The translations under genes and the position numbers were made by a program. Positions 47,007-56,263 of a DNA stretch of 64,000 nt are shown here, in pieces. The DNA lies in the NCBI RefSeq assembly GCF_001278035.1, contig NZ_CP009452.1, positions 1,707,501-1,771,500 of the forward strand. The letters run 5' to 3'. The notes beneath the pieces are model-generated. The model was not told the origin of the DNA. It ran no database searches and saw only the letters and a program-made list of their open reading frames with translations. This DNA is from Sphingopyxis sp. 113P3 (GTDB lineage: Bacteria; Pseudomonadota; Alphaproteobacteria; Sphingomonadales; Sphingomonadaceae). Every line of letters begins with the position of its first letter. Positions within the stretch are counted from its first letter, which is position 1.

Positions 47007-48293
47007 ATGGGCGAGGCGAAAAGCGACATCAAGCAGAGCGAAGAGTGGCAAAAAGCCGTCGCCTACGAGATTACGGAGGAAGATATCGAGCGGCAGCGAA
47101 AGCTGTTGGGATTCGACCAGGCGGCCAAGACCCGCGAGTATATCACCACCGCGACAGAGGATAATATCCGGAACTTTGCTCACGGCATGGGCGACGACAA
47201 GCCGCTTTACACCGACCCTGCCTATGCGAAGAAAACCCGCTGGGGGAGTGTGATCGCACCCGGCATGATGGCGGGGATCATCAACAAGCCGATGCTGGGT
47301 GATCCTGTCCCTGACGAGATCAAGGCGCTGCGCAAGAGCCTGTTTCGCGGCATTCACGTCTTTGTCTCGGGTTCGCAATGGGATTTTTACCGGCCGATTT
47401 TCCCTGGAGACACCATCTACAGCTTCAATGGCGATGAGACCTGCGAGGTCAAACAATCCGAATTTGCAGGCAAGTCGGTCATCACCGTGCGCCGCGACGT
47501 CAAGATCAACCAGCGCGGCGAGGTGGTGGCGGTCTATCGCATCCTGCGCGTGCTAACCGAGCGCAAGACCGCGGCCAAGAAGGGCAAATATGCGGCGATT
47601 CAACCGGCGACCTACACCGATGAAGAAATGCAGGCGATCGAGGACATTTACGCCAAGGAACATGTCCAGGGCGCCGAAAAGCGTTGGTTCGAAGGCGTCG
47701 AGAAGGGGGATTCGCTGGGCCTCCAGGCAAAAGGCCCGCTCACCGTTACCGATGTCATTTGCTTCCATGCCGGCGGCTATGGTTTCGTTCCCTATGCGCC
47801 TACCGCGAACCGCCTCGCCCACAAGAATCGGCAGCGCATCCCTGCCTTTTATGTGAAGAACGAATATGGCGTTCCCGATGTCGCGCAGCGGCTCCATTGG
47901 GACCCGGTATGGGCACAGGCCATCGGCAATCCGATGGCCTATGATTATGGAGTGATGCGCGAGAACTATCTGTGGCAGTATCTGAGCGACTGGGCCGGTG
48001 ACGATGCGATCATCACCCATGTCCACGACGAGATCCGCAAGTTCAACTACATGGGTGACGTTCAGCGGGTGACCGGGGAGGTGCTCGCGAAGCGCGAAGA
48101 AGGCGGGCAGAGTCTTGTCGATGTCGCGGTCAAGTTCACGAACCAGCGCGATGAGGAAACGGTGCGCGCGACGGCGACCATTGCTCTTCCGAGCAAGACC
48201 CGTCCGCTCCCGCTCTATCCCGCAGTGCCTGAGGAGCTTGCCGAAAAGGCCGTTGCAATGCTCGCCCGCCACCGCGAACTCGGCGGGGATTGA
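47007..48293 (+). CDS. Double hot-dog MaoC-like acyl-CoA hydratase
   Basis: 428-residue protein with two hot-dog domains. The first (about 35-190) includes YTDPAYAKKTRWGSVIAPGMM and VFVSGSQWDFYRPIFPGD; the second (about 245-420) includes PLTVTDVICFHAGGYGF, HWDPVWAQAIGNPMAYDYG and a closing strand pair. This resembles MaoC / FAS1-dehydratase-like hydratases that hydrate enoyl-CoA esters with bulky ring systems. GGGAGAT precedes ATG 47007. It is the first gene of the plus-strand arm downstream of operator copy 2. Confidence 0.82.
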   Translation: MGEAKSDIKQSEEWQKAVAYEITEEDIERQRKLLGFDQAAKTREYITTATEDNIRNFAHGMGDDKPLYTDPAYAKKTRWGSVIAPGMMAGIINKPMLGDPVPDEIKALRKSLFRGIHVFVSGSQWDFYRPIFPGDTIYSFNGDETCEVKQSEFAGKSVITVRRDVKINQRGEVVAVYRILRVLTERKTAAKKGKYAAIQPATYTDEEMQAIEDIYAKEHVQGAEKRWFEGVEKGDSLGLQAKGPLTVTDVICFHAGGYGFVPYAPTANRLAHKNRQRIPAFYVKNEYGVPDVAQRLHWDPVWAQAIGNPMAYDYGVMRENYLWQYLSDWAGDDAIITHVHDEIRKFNYMGDVQRVTGEVLAKREEGGQSLVDVAVKFTNQRDEETVRATATIALPSKTRPLPLYPAVPEELAEKAVAMLARHRELGGD

Positions 48294-48350
48294 CGCTGCA
48301 GATTGCCAGCTATTGCGTTAACGCCTTATGCGGCATGCGTGGGAGGCACC

Positions 48351-49145
48351 ATGAGCGAAGTTCTGATCGACGATGATGCGGGGGTTCGCACCATCACCCT
48401 CAATCGGCCCGACCGGCTCAACGCCCTAACGGGATCGATCATGGCGCCGCTCGCCGACGCCTGCGCCGACGCGGCGCGAGACCCATCGGTTGGCTGCGTC
48501 ATCGTGACGGGTGCAGGAAGAGGCTTTTGTTCCGGCGGAGACCTCAAGGCGGGCGGAGCCGACAAGGCCATCGTCCCTGCAAGTCCGGAGGCGGGAAGCC
48601 GTACCGAACAGGGATTTGCGCGACTTCGTGGTTTCATGGAAACCTCGCGCCTGCTCCACGAAATGCCCAAGCCCACCATTGCGATGGTGAACGGCCCCGT
48701 CGCGGGCGCGGGTATCGGTATTGCGGGGGCCTGCGACCTGCGTTTTGCAGGACGAAGCGCGACCTTCCTCACCGCGTTTGACCGGATCGGTGCCGGAGGC
48801 GACTTTGGTTCGACCTGGTTCTGGACGAAAATCCTCGGCACCGGCGCGGCGCGCGAGCTCTTCTTCCTCGGCGAGAAGTTGAGCGCCGAAGAGGCGTTCG
48901 CCAAGGGGATATATACGCGCCTGTTCGACGATGACTTGCTGCGCGAAGAGACGATGGAGGCGGCCCGACGTCTCGCAGATGGACCCCGCATGGGGTATCG
49001 CTACATGAAGCTCAACCTCAACAATGCCGAAGACTGGGCATTTGAAGCTGCGCTCGATGCCGAAGCGCTCAACATGGGCCTCGCGACGAGCGCGACCGCC
49101 ATGATCTGGCGAGAAAAGAAGAAGCAAGAAGAGCAAGATGGGTGA
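48351..49145 (+). CDS. Enoyl-CoA hydratase/isomerase family protein
   Basis: 264-residue crotonase-fold protein: GVRTITLNRPDRLNALTG, the oxyanion-hole pair GRGFCSGGDLKAGG and NGPVAGAGIGIAGACDL, and TRLFDDDLL. GGGAGG lies 4 bases before ATG 48351; an earlier in-frame start is less favoured. It follows the hot-dog hydratase and overlaps the next crotonase by 8 bases (ATGGGTGA). The exact reaction (hydratase, isomerase or retro-Claisen hydrolase) cannot be set. Confidence 0.88.
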   Translation: MSEVLIDDDAGVRTITLNRPDRLNALTGSIMAPLADACADAARDPSVGCVIVTGAGRGFCSGGDLKAGGADKAIVPASPEAGSRTEQGFARLRGFMETSRLLHEMPKPTIAMVNGPVAGAGIGIAGACDLRFAGRSATFLTAFDRIGAGGDFGSTWFWTKILGTGAARELFFLGEKLSAEEAFAKGIYTRLFDDDLLREETMEAARRLADGPRMGYRYMKLNLNNAEDWAFEAALDAEALNMGLATSATAMIWREKKKQEEQDG

Positions 49146-49935
49146 ATTTGCGCATGTCCGCATCGATCGTCACGACGACGGCGTTGCAGCGGTCGTCGTT
49201 GACCGCGCCGATATCGGCAACGCGTCATCGCCCGATATGCTGGGTGAAATACGCGACGCCTTTGCCGCGTTATCGACCGAGCGCGACGTCCGCGCGATTA
49301 TCTTCGCGGCTGAAGGCAAGCATTTCTCGGTCGGCGCCGATTTCGCCTTTCTGAAAAAGCTGACCGCGATGGCGGCGAGCGAGATCAAGGATACGGTCTA
49401 CGCCAATTTTCAGGGCGCTGCGCGGGCCATTTATCGGTGCCCGAAGCCCACGCTCGCGCTCGTTCAGGGGGCTGCGGTCACGGTGGGCTGCGAGTTGGCG
49501 CTCGCCTGCGACTTTCGCATCGCGGCCGACAATGCGATGTTTCAGGAAAGCTGGATCAAGCTTGGCATCATGCCGCCACTTGGCGGCACCTTCCTGCTGC
49601 CGCGCATCGTCGGGCTTGGCCGCGCGATGGAAATGTGTCTGCGCGCCAAGCAGGTATACGCCGAGGAGGCGCTCAGCATCGGCCTCGTGAGCGAAGTGGT
49701 TGCGAAGCAGGATCTGGCCGCCCGAGGCATGGAATTCGCCCGCGAGCTTTCGGCGTCGGCCCCGCTTGGCTATGCGACGGTCAAGCAATCGATCCAGCGC
49801 GCGCTCGAAAGCAGCATGGAAGCGGAGTGGCAGGCGAACCTGCCCAATCAGGCGCTGCTGCTCGGTAGCATGGATCATCGCGAGGGACTGGCGGCGGTGA
49901 CCGAAAAGCGCACGCCGCTCTTCCGCGGCGAATAA
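49138..49935 (+). CDS. Enoyl-CoA hydratase/isomerase family protein
   Basis: 265-residue crotonase-fold enzyme: DGVAAVVVDRADIGNAS, the loop GKHFSVGADFAFLKK, the oxyanion helix VQGAAVTVGCELALACDFRI and IKLGIMPPLGGTFLLPR. The second member of a coupled pair with the preceding gene, both starting downstream of operator copy 2. It converges with the thioesterase gene one base away. Confidence 0.88.
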   Translation: MGEFAHVRIDRHDDGVAAVVVDRADIGNASSPDMLGEIRDAFAALSTERDVRAIIFAAEGKHFSVGADFAFLKKLTAMAASEIKDTVYANFQGAARAIYRCPKPTLALVQGAAVTVGCELALACDFRIAADNAMFQESWIKLGIMPPLGGTFLLPRIVGLGRAMEMCLRAKQVYAEEALSIGLVSEVVAKQDLAARGMEFARELSASAPLGYATVKQSIQRALESSMEAEWQANLPNQALLLGSMDHREGLAAVTEKRTPLFRGE

Positions 49936-49936
49936 C

Positions 49937-50725
49937 TCAGCGGGGGCGGCTCGGCCCGACGAACACCGTTTGCGTGCCTTTCGCGTAGACCCCCTCGGCA
50001 TCAGCAAACAGGCTTTGCGCCACCGCATGCCCATTTCCCGCGCCCTCGGTATGCGCATCGATCAGGAACCACTCGCCGCGCGGCATGCGGAAGAACTGAA
50101 CCGAGATATCGAGATTGGCATAGCTCCACTGATGCGCATAGGTTGCGCTCCCCACCCCATTTCCAAAGTCGGCGAACAGGCAGGCCTTGACGAACGGCGA
50201 GGCGGGGATGCCGGCGACGACTTCACCATTCATGCTCAGCCACGTGACTCCGCGTCCCGGTTCGCGCACGCGGCCCATGATCGGGCGGGTCCGGATCGCG
50301 CCTGCCATGCTTGCGCCGACGAGGAAATTATCCTCCGCGACGTCCTCGGGCGCTGGATGCGGCTGCGGCGGAGCGAGTGCCGGGGTTTCGAGGTGGCGCG
50401 CGAGGAGGATATGTGCTTGCGCGACGAGACGTCCTCCTGCCAGCAATTCGACCCTGTGAAGCTGCGCTTGGCGCCCCTGCCGGACGGGGGTGACACTTGC
50501 CTTGAGCGGCTGCCGGGGGACGATGCCGAGGATGTCGATCGTCAGACGGCAAATCTCGAAAGCGGGATCAAGGACAGCGCTCTCGACCGCATGACCGATC
50601 AGGGCGGCGATCGGGCCGCCTGCAACAGCATCGGCGAACCAGGGGTTGCGGGCGAGACCCGAAGGAAGAAAGAGGTTCCCTTCGGTCGTGAAATAATGCG
50701 GTGCAGCGCCGGTATCCTTGATCAT
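49937..50725 (-). CDS. Acyl-CoA thioesterase family protein
   Basis: 262-residue double hot-dog thioesterase-like protein, same family as 6951-7757. It contains LARNPWFADAVAGGPIAALIG, VTPVRQGRQAQLHRVELLAGG and, in the second half, GVTWLSMNGEVVAG. It probably releases free acids from CoA in the same catabolic cluster. The IS5 copy ends 12 bases before its ATG, leaving only an AGAGG ribosome site, so its original promoter has been cut away. Confidence 0.75.
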   Translation of the reverse strand: MIKDTGAAPHYFTTEGNLFLPSGLARNPWFADAVAGGPIAALIGHAVESAVLDPAFEICRLTIDILGIVPRQPLKASVTPVRQGRQAQLHRVELLAGGRLVAQAHILLARHLETPALAPPQPHPAPEDVAEDNFLVGASMAGAIRTRPIMGRVREPGRGVTWLSMNGEVVAGIPASPFVKACLFADFGNGVGSATYAHQWSYANLDISVQFFRMPRGEWFLIDAHTEGAGNGHAVAQSLFADAEGVYAKGTQTVFVGPSRPR

Positions 50726-50737
50726 GTATCGCCTCTA

Positions 50738-51577
50738 GGCGGTAAACTCATAAACTGAGTTGCGCGAGGCGGCAGTGATTGATTCAAGGCTCGGGAAAGG
50801 AGTCTTGGAGATGCGTCGCCGTTTTGAGCTGACAGATTTCGAATGGTCTGTGATCGAGCCGCTGCTTCCGAACAAGCCGCGGGGCGTGCCACGTGTGGAT
50901 GATCGCCGGGTGATCAACGGGATATTGTGGCGGTTCCGCACAGGCAGCCCCTGGGCGGATATTCCGGAACGCTATGGTCCACACACCACCTGCTACAATC
51001 GCTTCGTGCGCTGGCGCAAAGCCGGTGTGTGGGATCGGCTGCTGACGGCAGTTTCCCATGCCTTCGACGGCGAGTTGGTGATGATCGACAGTTCCTCCAT
51101 CCGGGTCCACCAGCACGGTGCGACCTTAAAAAGGGGGACCCAAATCGCTGCATGGGACGTTCCCGCGGCGGTTTGACGACCAAGATCCACGCACTGGTTG
51201 ATGGACGAGGCCTGCCGATCCAGCTGCACTTGTCCGAAGGACAGGCGAGCGATTGCAAACAAGCTGATCCGCTGCTCGGCGCCGTGCCGGAAGGCAGCAC
51301 CTTCCTCGCCGACAAGGCCTATGACAGCGACGCCATCCGCGCGCGGATCACAGCACAAGGCGGCTTCGCCAACATTCCCGCCAAGCGCAATCGCAGGCAG
51401 GGCTTTGTGTTCAGCACCTTCCTCTACCGATATCGCAACCTGATCGAACGCTTCTTCGGAAAACTCAAACACGCCAGAGGCTTGGCCACCCGATACGACA
51501 AGCGAGCCGACAACTTCCTCGCCGCCATCAAGCTCTTCTCAGCACGCCTCTGGATCAACGCTTATGAGTCCACGGCC
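50738..51577 (+). mobile_element. IS5-family insertion sequence, copy 1
   Basis: 840 bp. Terminal inverted repeats are GGCGGTAAACTCATAA on the left and, reading inward from the right, GGCCGTGGACTCATAA (13 of 16 match). TA flanks each end. The transposase is in two overlapping frames with a frameshift, as in the IS427 subgroup. The transposase stop TAG uses the right-hand TA. Confidence 0.9.
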
Positions 51578-51580
51578 TAG
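50811..51580 (+). CDS. IS5-family transposase, copy 1 (made by -1 frameshift)
   Basis: DDE transposase in two frames. The first frame (50811-51176) gives RRRFELTDFEWSVIEPLLP, the insertion-element N-terminal domain and the first catalytic Asp in VMIDSSSIRVHQ. The second (open 50927-51580) gives GRSRGGLTTKIHALVDGRG, the second Asp in FLADKAYDSDA and the Glu in YRNLIERFFGKLKH. The frames join by a -1 shift at the A/G runs near 51127-51136 (TTAAAAAGGGGG). Start ATG 50811 has AAAGGAG 8 bases upstream. Confidence 0.9.
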
Positions 51581-53014
51581 CACTACTTTGGCAGATTATT
51601 CGGATCGGTCGCTGTAACCAGTTTATTGCAGTGAGGGCAGATCGTCGGTGGCGGTCTTGCGAAGAGGTTGATTATCGCCTGCCTGACGGCAGGCATGGTC
51701 GGTTGCGGCGGCGGTCCCGAGTTTCTTTTTTTTCCGCCCCGCTGCGCTTAGACGGCGGGACTGAAGAAAGGCATAGGCGATCATCGTCATCAGCGCGTGT
51801 CGGTGTAGTCCGGTCCATGATCGGCCCTCAAAGTGGTCGAGACCGAGTTCCTCCTTCAGCTGCTGATGCGCCTGCTCGCAGATCCACCGCGCCTTGATGG
51901 CACCGGCGAGCGCCTTGATCGGCGTGTCGGCTGGCAAGTTCGAGAGATAGTATTTTTGCTCTCCGCTTTCGCGCCGTTCCCCCACCAGCCAGACTTCCTC
52001 CTCGCTGGGCATGGCCTGGACCCGCCCGTCACTCATGCGGTGCCTGTGGCCATCGGCCACCCGGACGCGGCATGCCGCAAATTTACAGGTCAGCTTGCCT
52101 TTGGTCCCGCGTCGCCAGCTGATTTTCTTCCATTTTTCTTCTCCCAGCATCTTTTCGGCAGAAACGGCGGTGCGGTCGGGGACGTGATATTTGCGGCGCC
52201 TGCCTGTTGCTGCCTCGGGAAAGATCAGCCCGGTGTCTGCCGGATAGACATTCTGACGCCGTGACATGCCCACCGCCCACCGCAAACCACGCTCGCTCAG
52301 AGCCTGGCGGAAGGGGCCGCTCGCCCCGTAGCCGGCGTCGGCTAGAACGCAGCCGAACCGAGTGCCCGAGGCAATGACCCGATCGATCTCCTCGATAGCG
52401 ATCTCCGGCTTTGTGCGAGCGACTTGTCGCTCCTGGGGGACACGGGCGCGCTCCATGCGGGGGGCGTCGTCCGTCCAGCTTTCAGGCAAAAAGAGCCGCA
52501 GGCCCACCATCACCGGAACCTCCCCGGACGCTAGCGTCACCGAAACGAGGGATTGGCAGTTCGAGGTCTTGCCAAGGGAGGAGGCGTATTGCGCAGCCAC
52601 GCCGACCGAATGACGGCCCTTCTTCGGCAAGGCAGTATCGTCAATGACCAGATATCCCGCTTCGTCTCCAACCAGACGATCGGCTTCCTTCAGAAGAACA
52701 GCCTCGAGCGGCGCACTATCCCACACCCCGTCCGCGACGAAATGATGCAGTTGGTCGTAGCCAAACTCACCATCACGAGCCGCCATCGGCTGCACGCTCT
52801 TGCGGTCACCGGGGCCGATCAATCCCGCGATATAGGCCGGGCACACACGCTTCCGCGCCTTGTGCCGCAACGCCGACAAAAATGGCGTCAGCCAAACCTC
52901 AAGATCATTGCGCCAATCCTCTGACATCGCCAGCCTCCATAAAAGCTGGCTCCCCATGAATCAGGGAAATCTCCTTTTGGGAATCCCAAAAATCACATTT
53001 CTGCCAAAGTAGTG
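51581..53014 (-). mobile_element. IS701-type insertion sequence
   Basis: 1434 bp with perfect 15-bp terminal inverted repeats CACTACTTTGGCAGA (51581-51595 and the complement 53000-53014). One base (G left, C right) and then TA separate each end from the flanking IS5. One transposase gene on the minus strand. Present once in the window. Confidence 0.9.
51623..52927 (-). CDS. IS701-family transposase
   Basis: 434-residue DDE transposase. First catalytic Asp in YLVIDDTALPKKGRHSVGVA, second in GCVLADAGYGASG, and the Glu region in AHQQLKEELGLDHFEGRSW, the typical IS701 layout. The N-terminus (MSEDWRNDLEVWLTPFL) fits ATG 52927; ten upstream residues are probably untranslated. Intact and probably functional. 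Confidence 0.93.
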   Translation of the reverse strand: MSEDWRNDLEVWLTPFLSALRHKARKRVCPAYIAGLIGPGDRKSVQPMAARDGEFGYDQLHHFVADGVWDSAPLEAVLLKEADRLVGDEAGYLVIDDTALPKKGRHSVGVAAQYASSLGKTSNCQSLVSVTLASGEVPVMVGLRLFLPESWTDDAPRMERARVPQERQVARTKPEIAIEEIDRVIASGTRFGCVLADAGYGASGPFRQALSERGLRWAVGMSRRQNVYPADTGLIFPEAATGRRRKYHVPDRTAVSAEKMLGEEKWKKISWRRGTKGKLTCKFAACRVRVADGHRHRMSDGRVQAMPSEEEVWLVGERRESGEQKYYLSNLPADTPIKALAGAIKARWICEQAHQQLKEELGLDHFEGRSWTGLHRHALMTMIAYAFLQSRRLSAAGRKKKKLGTAAATDHACRQAGDNQPLRKTATDDLPSLQ

Positions 53015-53784
53015 CTAGGCCGTGGACTCATAAGCGTTGATCCAGAGGCGTGCTGAGAAGAGCTTGATGGCGGCGAGGAAGTTGTCGGCTCGCTTGTCGT
53101 ATCGGGTGGCCAAGCCTCTGGCGTGTTTGAGTTTTCCGAAGAAGCGTTCGATCAGGTTGCGATATCGGTAGAGGAAGGTGCTGAACACAAAGCCCTGCCT
53201 GCGATTGCGCTTGGCGGGAATGTTGGCGAAGCCGCCTTGTGCTGTGATCCGCGCGCGGATGGCGTCGCTGTCATAGGCCTTGTCGGCGAGGAAGGTGCTG
53301 CCTTCCGGCACGGCGCCGAGCAGCGGATCAGCTTGTTTGCAATCGCTCGCCTGTCCTTCGGACAAGTGCAGCTGGATCGGCAGGCCTCGTCCATCAACCA
53401 GTGCGTGGATCTTGGTCGTCAAACCGCCGCGGGAACGTCCCATGCAGCGATTTGGGTCCCCCTTTTTAAGGTCGCACCGTGCTGGTGGACCCGGATGGAG
53501 GAACTGTCGATCATCACCAACTCGCCGTCGAAGGCATGGGAAACTGCCGTCAGCAGCCGATCCCACACACCGGCTTTGCGCCAGCGCACGAAGCGATTGT
53601 AGCAGGTGGTGTGTGGACCATAGCGTTCCGGAATATCCGCCCAGGGGCTGCCTGTGCGGAACCGCCACAATATCCCGTTGATCACCCGGCGATCATCCAC
53701 ACGTGGCACGCCCCGCGGCTTGTTCGGAAGCAGCGGCTCGATCACAGACCATTCGAAATCTGTCAGCTCAAAACGGCGACGCAT
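53015..53784 (-). CDS. IS5-family transposase, copy 2 (made by -1 frameshift)
   Basis: Same two-frame transposase as copy 1 in the opposite orientation: first frame 53784-53419, second frame 53668-53015, joined by the same -1 shift near 53459-53468. Translations of both frames are identical to copy 1, including all catalytic residues, so both copies should be active. Confidence 0.9.
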
Positions 53785-53857
53785 CTCCAAGACTCCTTTC
53801 CCGAGCCTTGAATCAATCACTGCCGCCTCGCGCAACTCAGTTTATGAGTTTACCGCC
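53018..53857 (-). mobile_element. IS5-family insertion sequence, copy 2 (inverted)
   Basis: 840 bp, the reverse complement of copy 1, with identical protein products and the same terminal repeats; TA at both ends (53016-53017 and 53858-53859). Identity between copies points to very recent duplication or gene conversion. The right end lies 186 bases before the hppA start. Confidence 0.9.
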
Positions 53858-54043
53858 TAAAACCACCTTGGCCGGGACCCTTACTAATGCGGGCTTGTGC
53901 TCGGCATTCTTTCTTCCCATAACCCGGCCGTCAAAAATTTGGGGCGGTCGCATCAGGGGAGAGAGCGAGCCGGCAACAATAAGTCGGACGTTCGACTGCT
54001 ATCTATGCGTTCGCCCTTCTCATTGGGGAAGGAACAGACACGC

Positions 54044-56152
54044 ATGAATCCGGTTTTGATCGCGATAGCGTGCGGCCTTTTGGCTGTGCTCTATGGGTTC
54101 ATTACCTCGCGGCAGGTGCTTGGCGCCTCGGCGGGGAATGAGAAGATGCAGCAAATCGCCGCGGCGATTCAGGAGGGCGCGCAGGCCTATCTGAAGCGCC
54201 AATATACCACCATCGCCATCGTGGGCGTCGTCGTCGCCGTCATCATCCTCGCGACGCTCGGCGGCGTCTCCGCGACGGGCTTTGTCATCGGTGCGATCCT
54301 CTCCGGCGTCGCCGGATTCATCGGCATGAACATCTCCGTGCGTTCGAACGTGCGCACCGCTGCAGCCGCGCAAAAGGGGCTGCAGTCGGGCCTGACGCTG
54401 GCCTTTCGCGCCGGCGCGATCACCGGCATGCTGGTCGCGGGGCTCGCTTTGCTTGCCATCTCGGTCTTCTACTGGTTTTTGACCACCCAGATGGGCAAGG
54501 GTGTCGGCGGCGAAGACCGCACCGTCGTCGACGGGCTCGTCGCGCTTGCTTTTGGCGCTTCGTTGATCTCGATCTTCGCGCGTCTTGGCGGCGGGATCTT
54601 CACCAAGGCCGCGGATGTCGGTGCCGACCTCGTCGGCAAGGTCGAGGCGGGCATTCCTGAGGATGATCCGCGCAATCCCGCGGTGATCGCCGACAATGTC
54701 GGTGACAATGTCGGCGACTGCGCGGGCATGGCGGCCGACCTTTTCGAAACCTATGTCGTCACCGTCGGCGCCACGATGGTTCTCACCGCGCTGCTGCTGA
54801 AGGGCGCCGGCGACCTTTTGGGTGGGCTGATGGCGCTGCCGCTCCTGATCGGCGGCGTCTGCATCGTCACCTCGATCATCGGTACTTATTTCGTGCGCCT
54901 CGGCAGCTCGAACAATGTCATGGGCGCGATGTACAAGGGCTTCCTGGTTTCGGCGGTCCTGTCGATCGCGGGGATCTGGTTCGCAACCAGCTACGCGCTT
55001 GGCAGCATGGAAGCCGTGATCCCGGGCACCGATTATACGGGCCGCTCGCTCTTCTATTGCTCGCTCCTCGGACTCGTCATCACCGGGCTGATCATCTGGA
55101 TCACCGAATATTATACCGGCACGGGCTTCCGCCCGGTTCGCTCGATCGCCAAGGCGTCGGAAACGGGCCACGGCACCAATGTGATCCAGGGTCTTGCGAT
55201 CAGCCTTGAAGCGACGGCGCTGCCGACGCTCGTCATCGTTGCGGGCATCATCATCGCCTATCAGCTCGCCGGGCTCATCGGCATCGCTTACGGCGCAACC
55301 GCAATGCTCGCGCTTGCCGGCATGGTTGTTGCGCTCGACGCTTATGGCCCGGTCACCGACAATGCGGGCGGCATCGCCGAAATGGCGGGGCTCGACGATT
55401 CGGTCCGCGAGAAAACCGACCTGCTCGACGCGGTCGGCAACACGACGAAGGCGGTCACCAAGGGTTATGCGATCGGCTCGGCGGGTCTTGCCGCGCTGGT
55501 GCTCTTTGCGGCCTATACGACCGACCTTCGGGAATTCTTCCCGAACCTGTCGGTCGATTTCAGCCTTGAAAATCCGTACGTCATCGTCGGCCTGCTGCTC
55601 GGCGCCTTGCTGCCCTATCTCTTCGGTGCGATGGGCATGACCGCGGTGGGCCGCGCGGCGGGCGACGTGGTGAAGGACGTGCGCGAGCAGTTCGCGAACG
55701 ACCCTGGCATCATGGCGGGGACCTCCAAGCCCGACTATGCGCGCACGGTCGACCTCGTCACCAAGGCAGCGATCAAGGAGATGATCATCCCCTCGCTGCT
55801 GCCCGTGCTGGCCCCGATCGTCGTCTATTATGTGATCAGCTGGGTCGCGGGCGACCAGGCAGCGGGTTTTGCCGCGCTTGGTGCGCTGCTCCTCGGCGTG
55901 ATCGTTGGCGGCCTCTTCGTTGCCATCTCGATGACCGCGGGCGGCGGTGCGTGGGATAATGCCAAGAAATATATCGAGGACGGCAACCACGGCGGGAAGG
56001 GCAGCGAAGCTCACAAGGCCGCGGTGACGGGCGATACCGTGGGCGATCCCTACAAGGACACTGCGGGACCGGCGGTGAACCCGATGATCAAGATCACCAA
56101 CATCGTCGCGCTGCTCTTGCTCGCGGCGCTGGCGGGCCATGCGGCCGGCTGA
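54044..56152 (+). CDS. hppA: K+-independent H+-translocating membrane pyrophosphatase
   Basis: 702-residue membrane proton pump driven by pyrophosphate hydrolysis, with about 16 hydrophobic segments. The active site has the acidic cluster [23 protein letters not shown] followed by [19 protein letters not shown]. The segment [17 protein letters not shown] has Lys where K+-dependent enzymes have Ala, marking the K+-independent subtype. ATG 54044 follows AAGGA by about 11 bases; frames further upstream run through the promoter region. It is followed by a strong terminator. Confidence 0.96.
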   Translation: MNPVLIAIACGLLAVLYGFITSRQVLGASAGNEKMQQIAAAIQEGAQAYLKRQYTTIAIVGVVVAVIILATLGGVSATGFVIGAILSGVAGFIGMNISVRSNVRTAAAAQKGLQSGLTLAFRAGAITGMLVAGLALLAISVFYWFLTTQMGKGVGGEDRTVVDGLVALAFGASLISIFARLGGGIFTKAADVGADLVGKVEAGIPEDDPRNPAVIADNVGDNVGDCAGMAADLFETYVVTVGATMVLTALLLKGAGDLLGGLMALPLLIGGVCIVTSIIGTYFVRLGSSNNVMGAMYKGFLVSAVLSIAGIWFATSYALGSMEAVIPGTDYTGRSLFYCSLLGLVITGLIIWITEYYTGTGFRPVRSIAKASETGHGTNVIQGLAISLEATALPTLVIVAGIIIAYQLAGLIGIAYGATAMLALAGMVVALDAYGPVTDNAGGIAEMAGLDDSVREKTDLLDAVGNTTKAVTKGYAIGSAGLAALVLFAAYTTDLREFFPNLSVDFSLENPYVIVGLLLGALLPYLFGAMGMTAVGRAAGDVVKDVREQFANDPGIMAGTSKPDYARTVDLVTKAAIKEMIIPSLLPVLAPIVVYYVISWVAGDQAAGFAALGALLLGVIVGGLFVAISMTAGGGAWDNAKKYIEDGNHGGKGSEAHKAAVTGDTVGDPYKDTAGPAVNPMIKITNIVALLLLAALAGHAAG

Positions 56153-56175
56153 CGCTTGGCTTCAAGGTGAAGAAG

Positions 56176-56205
56176 AAGCCCCGCCGGAGCGATCCGGCGG
56201 GGCTT
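56176..56205 (+). terminator. Terminator of hppA
   Basis: Perfect 13-bp stem AAGCCCCGCCGGA / TCCGGCGGGGCTT with a 4-base loop GCGA, followed by a T run, 23 bases after the hppA stop. It separates hppA from the convergent short-chain dehydrogenase. Confidence 0.93.
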
Positions 56206-56263
56206 TTGCTGGGCTGGGGGCGAGGGACGAGGGAGCGGTCGCTCACATCCTCAAGGAAGTGCC

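Larger units (their letters stand above)
50736..53859. mobile_element. Composite IS5 - IS701 - IS5 unit
   Basis: Two identical 840-bp IS5-family copies in inverted orientation (50738-51577 and 53018-53857) flank a 1434-bp IS701-type element (51581-53014). TA lies outside both outer ends (50736-50737 and 53858-53859) and inside at both inner ends, so each IS5 has TA target duplications and the whole 3.1 kb is also bracketed by TA. The order fits IS5 copies inserting at the TA next to each IS701 end, or movement of the whole as a composite. Confidence 0.85.

Noticed and set aside
54020..56140. 706-codon minus-strand open frame
   Set aside because: Exact antisense of hppA; Arg/Asp/His-rich composition typical of reversed membrane-protein codons, no motif or ribosome site.
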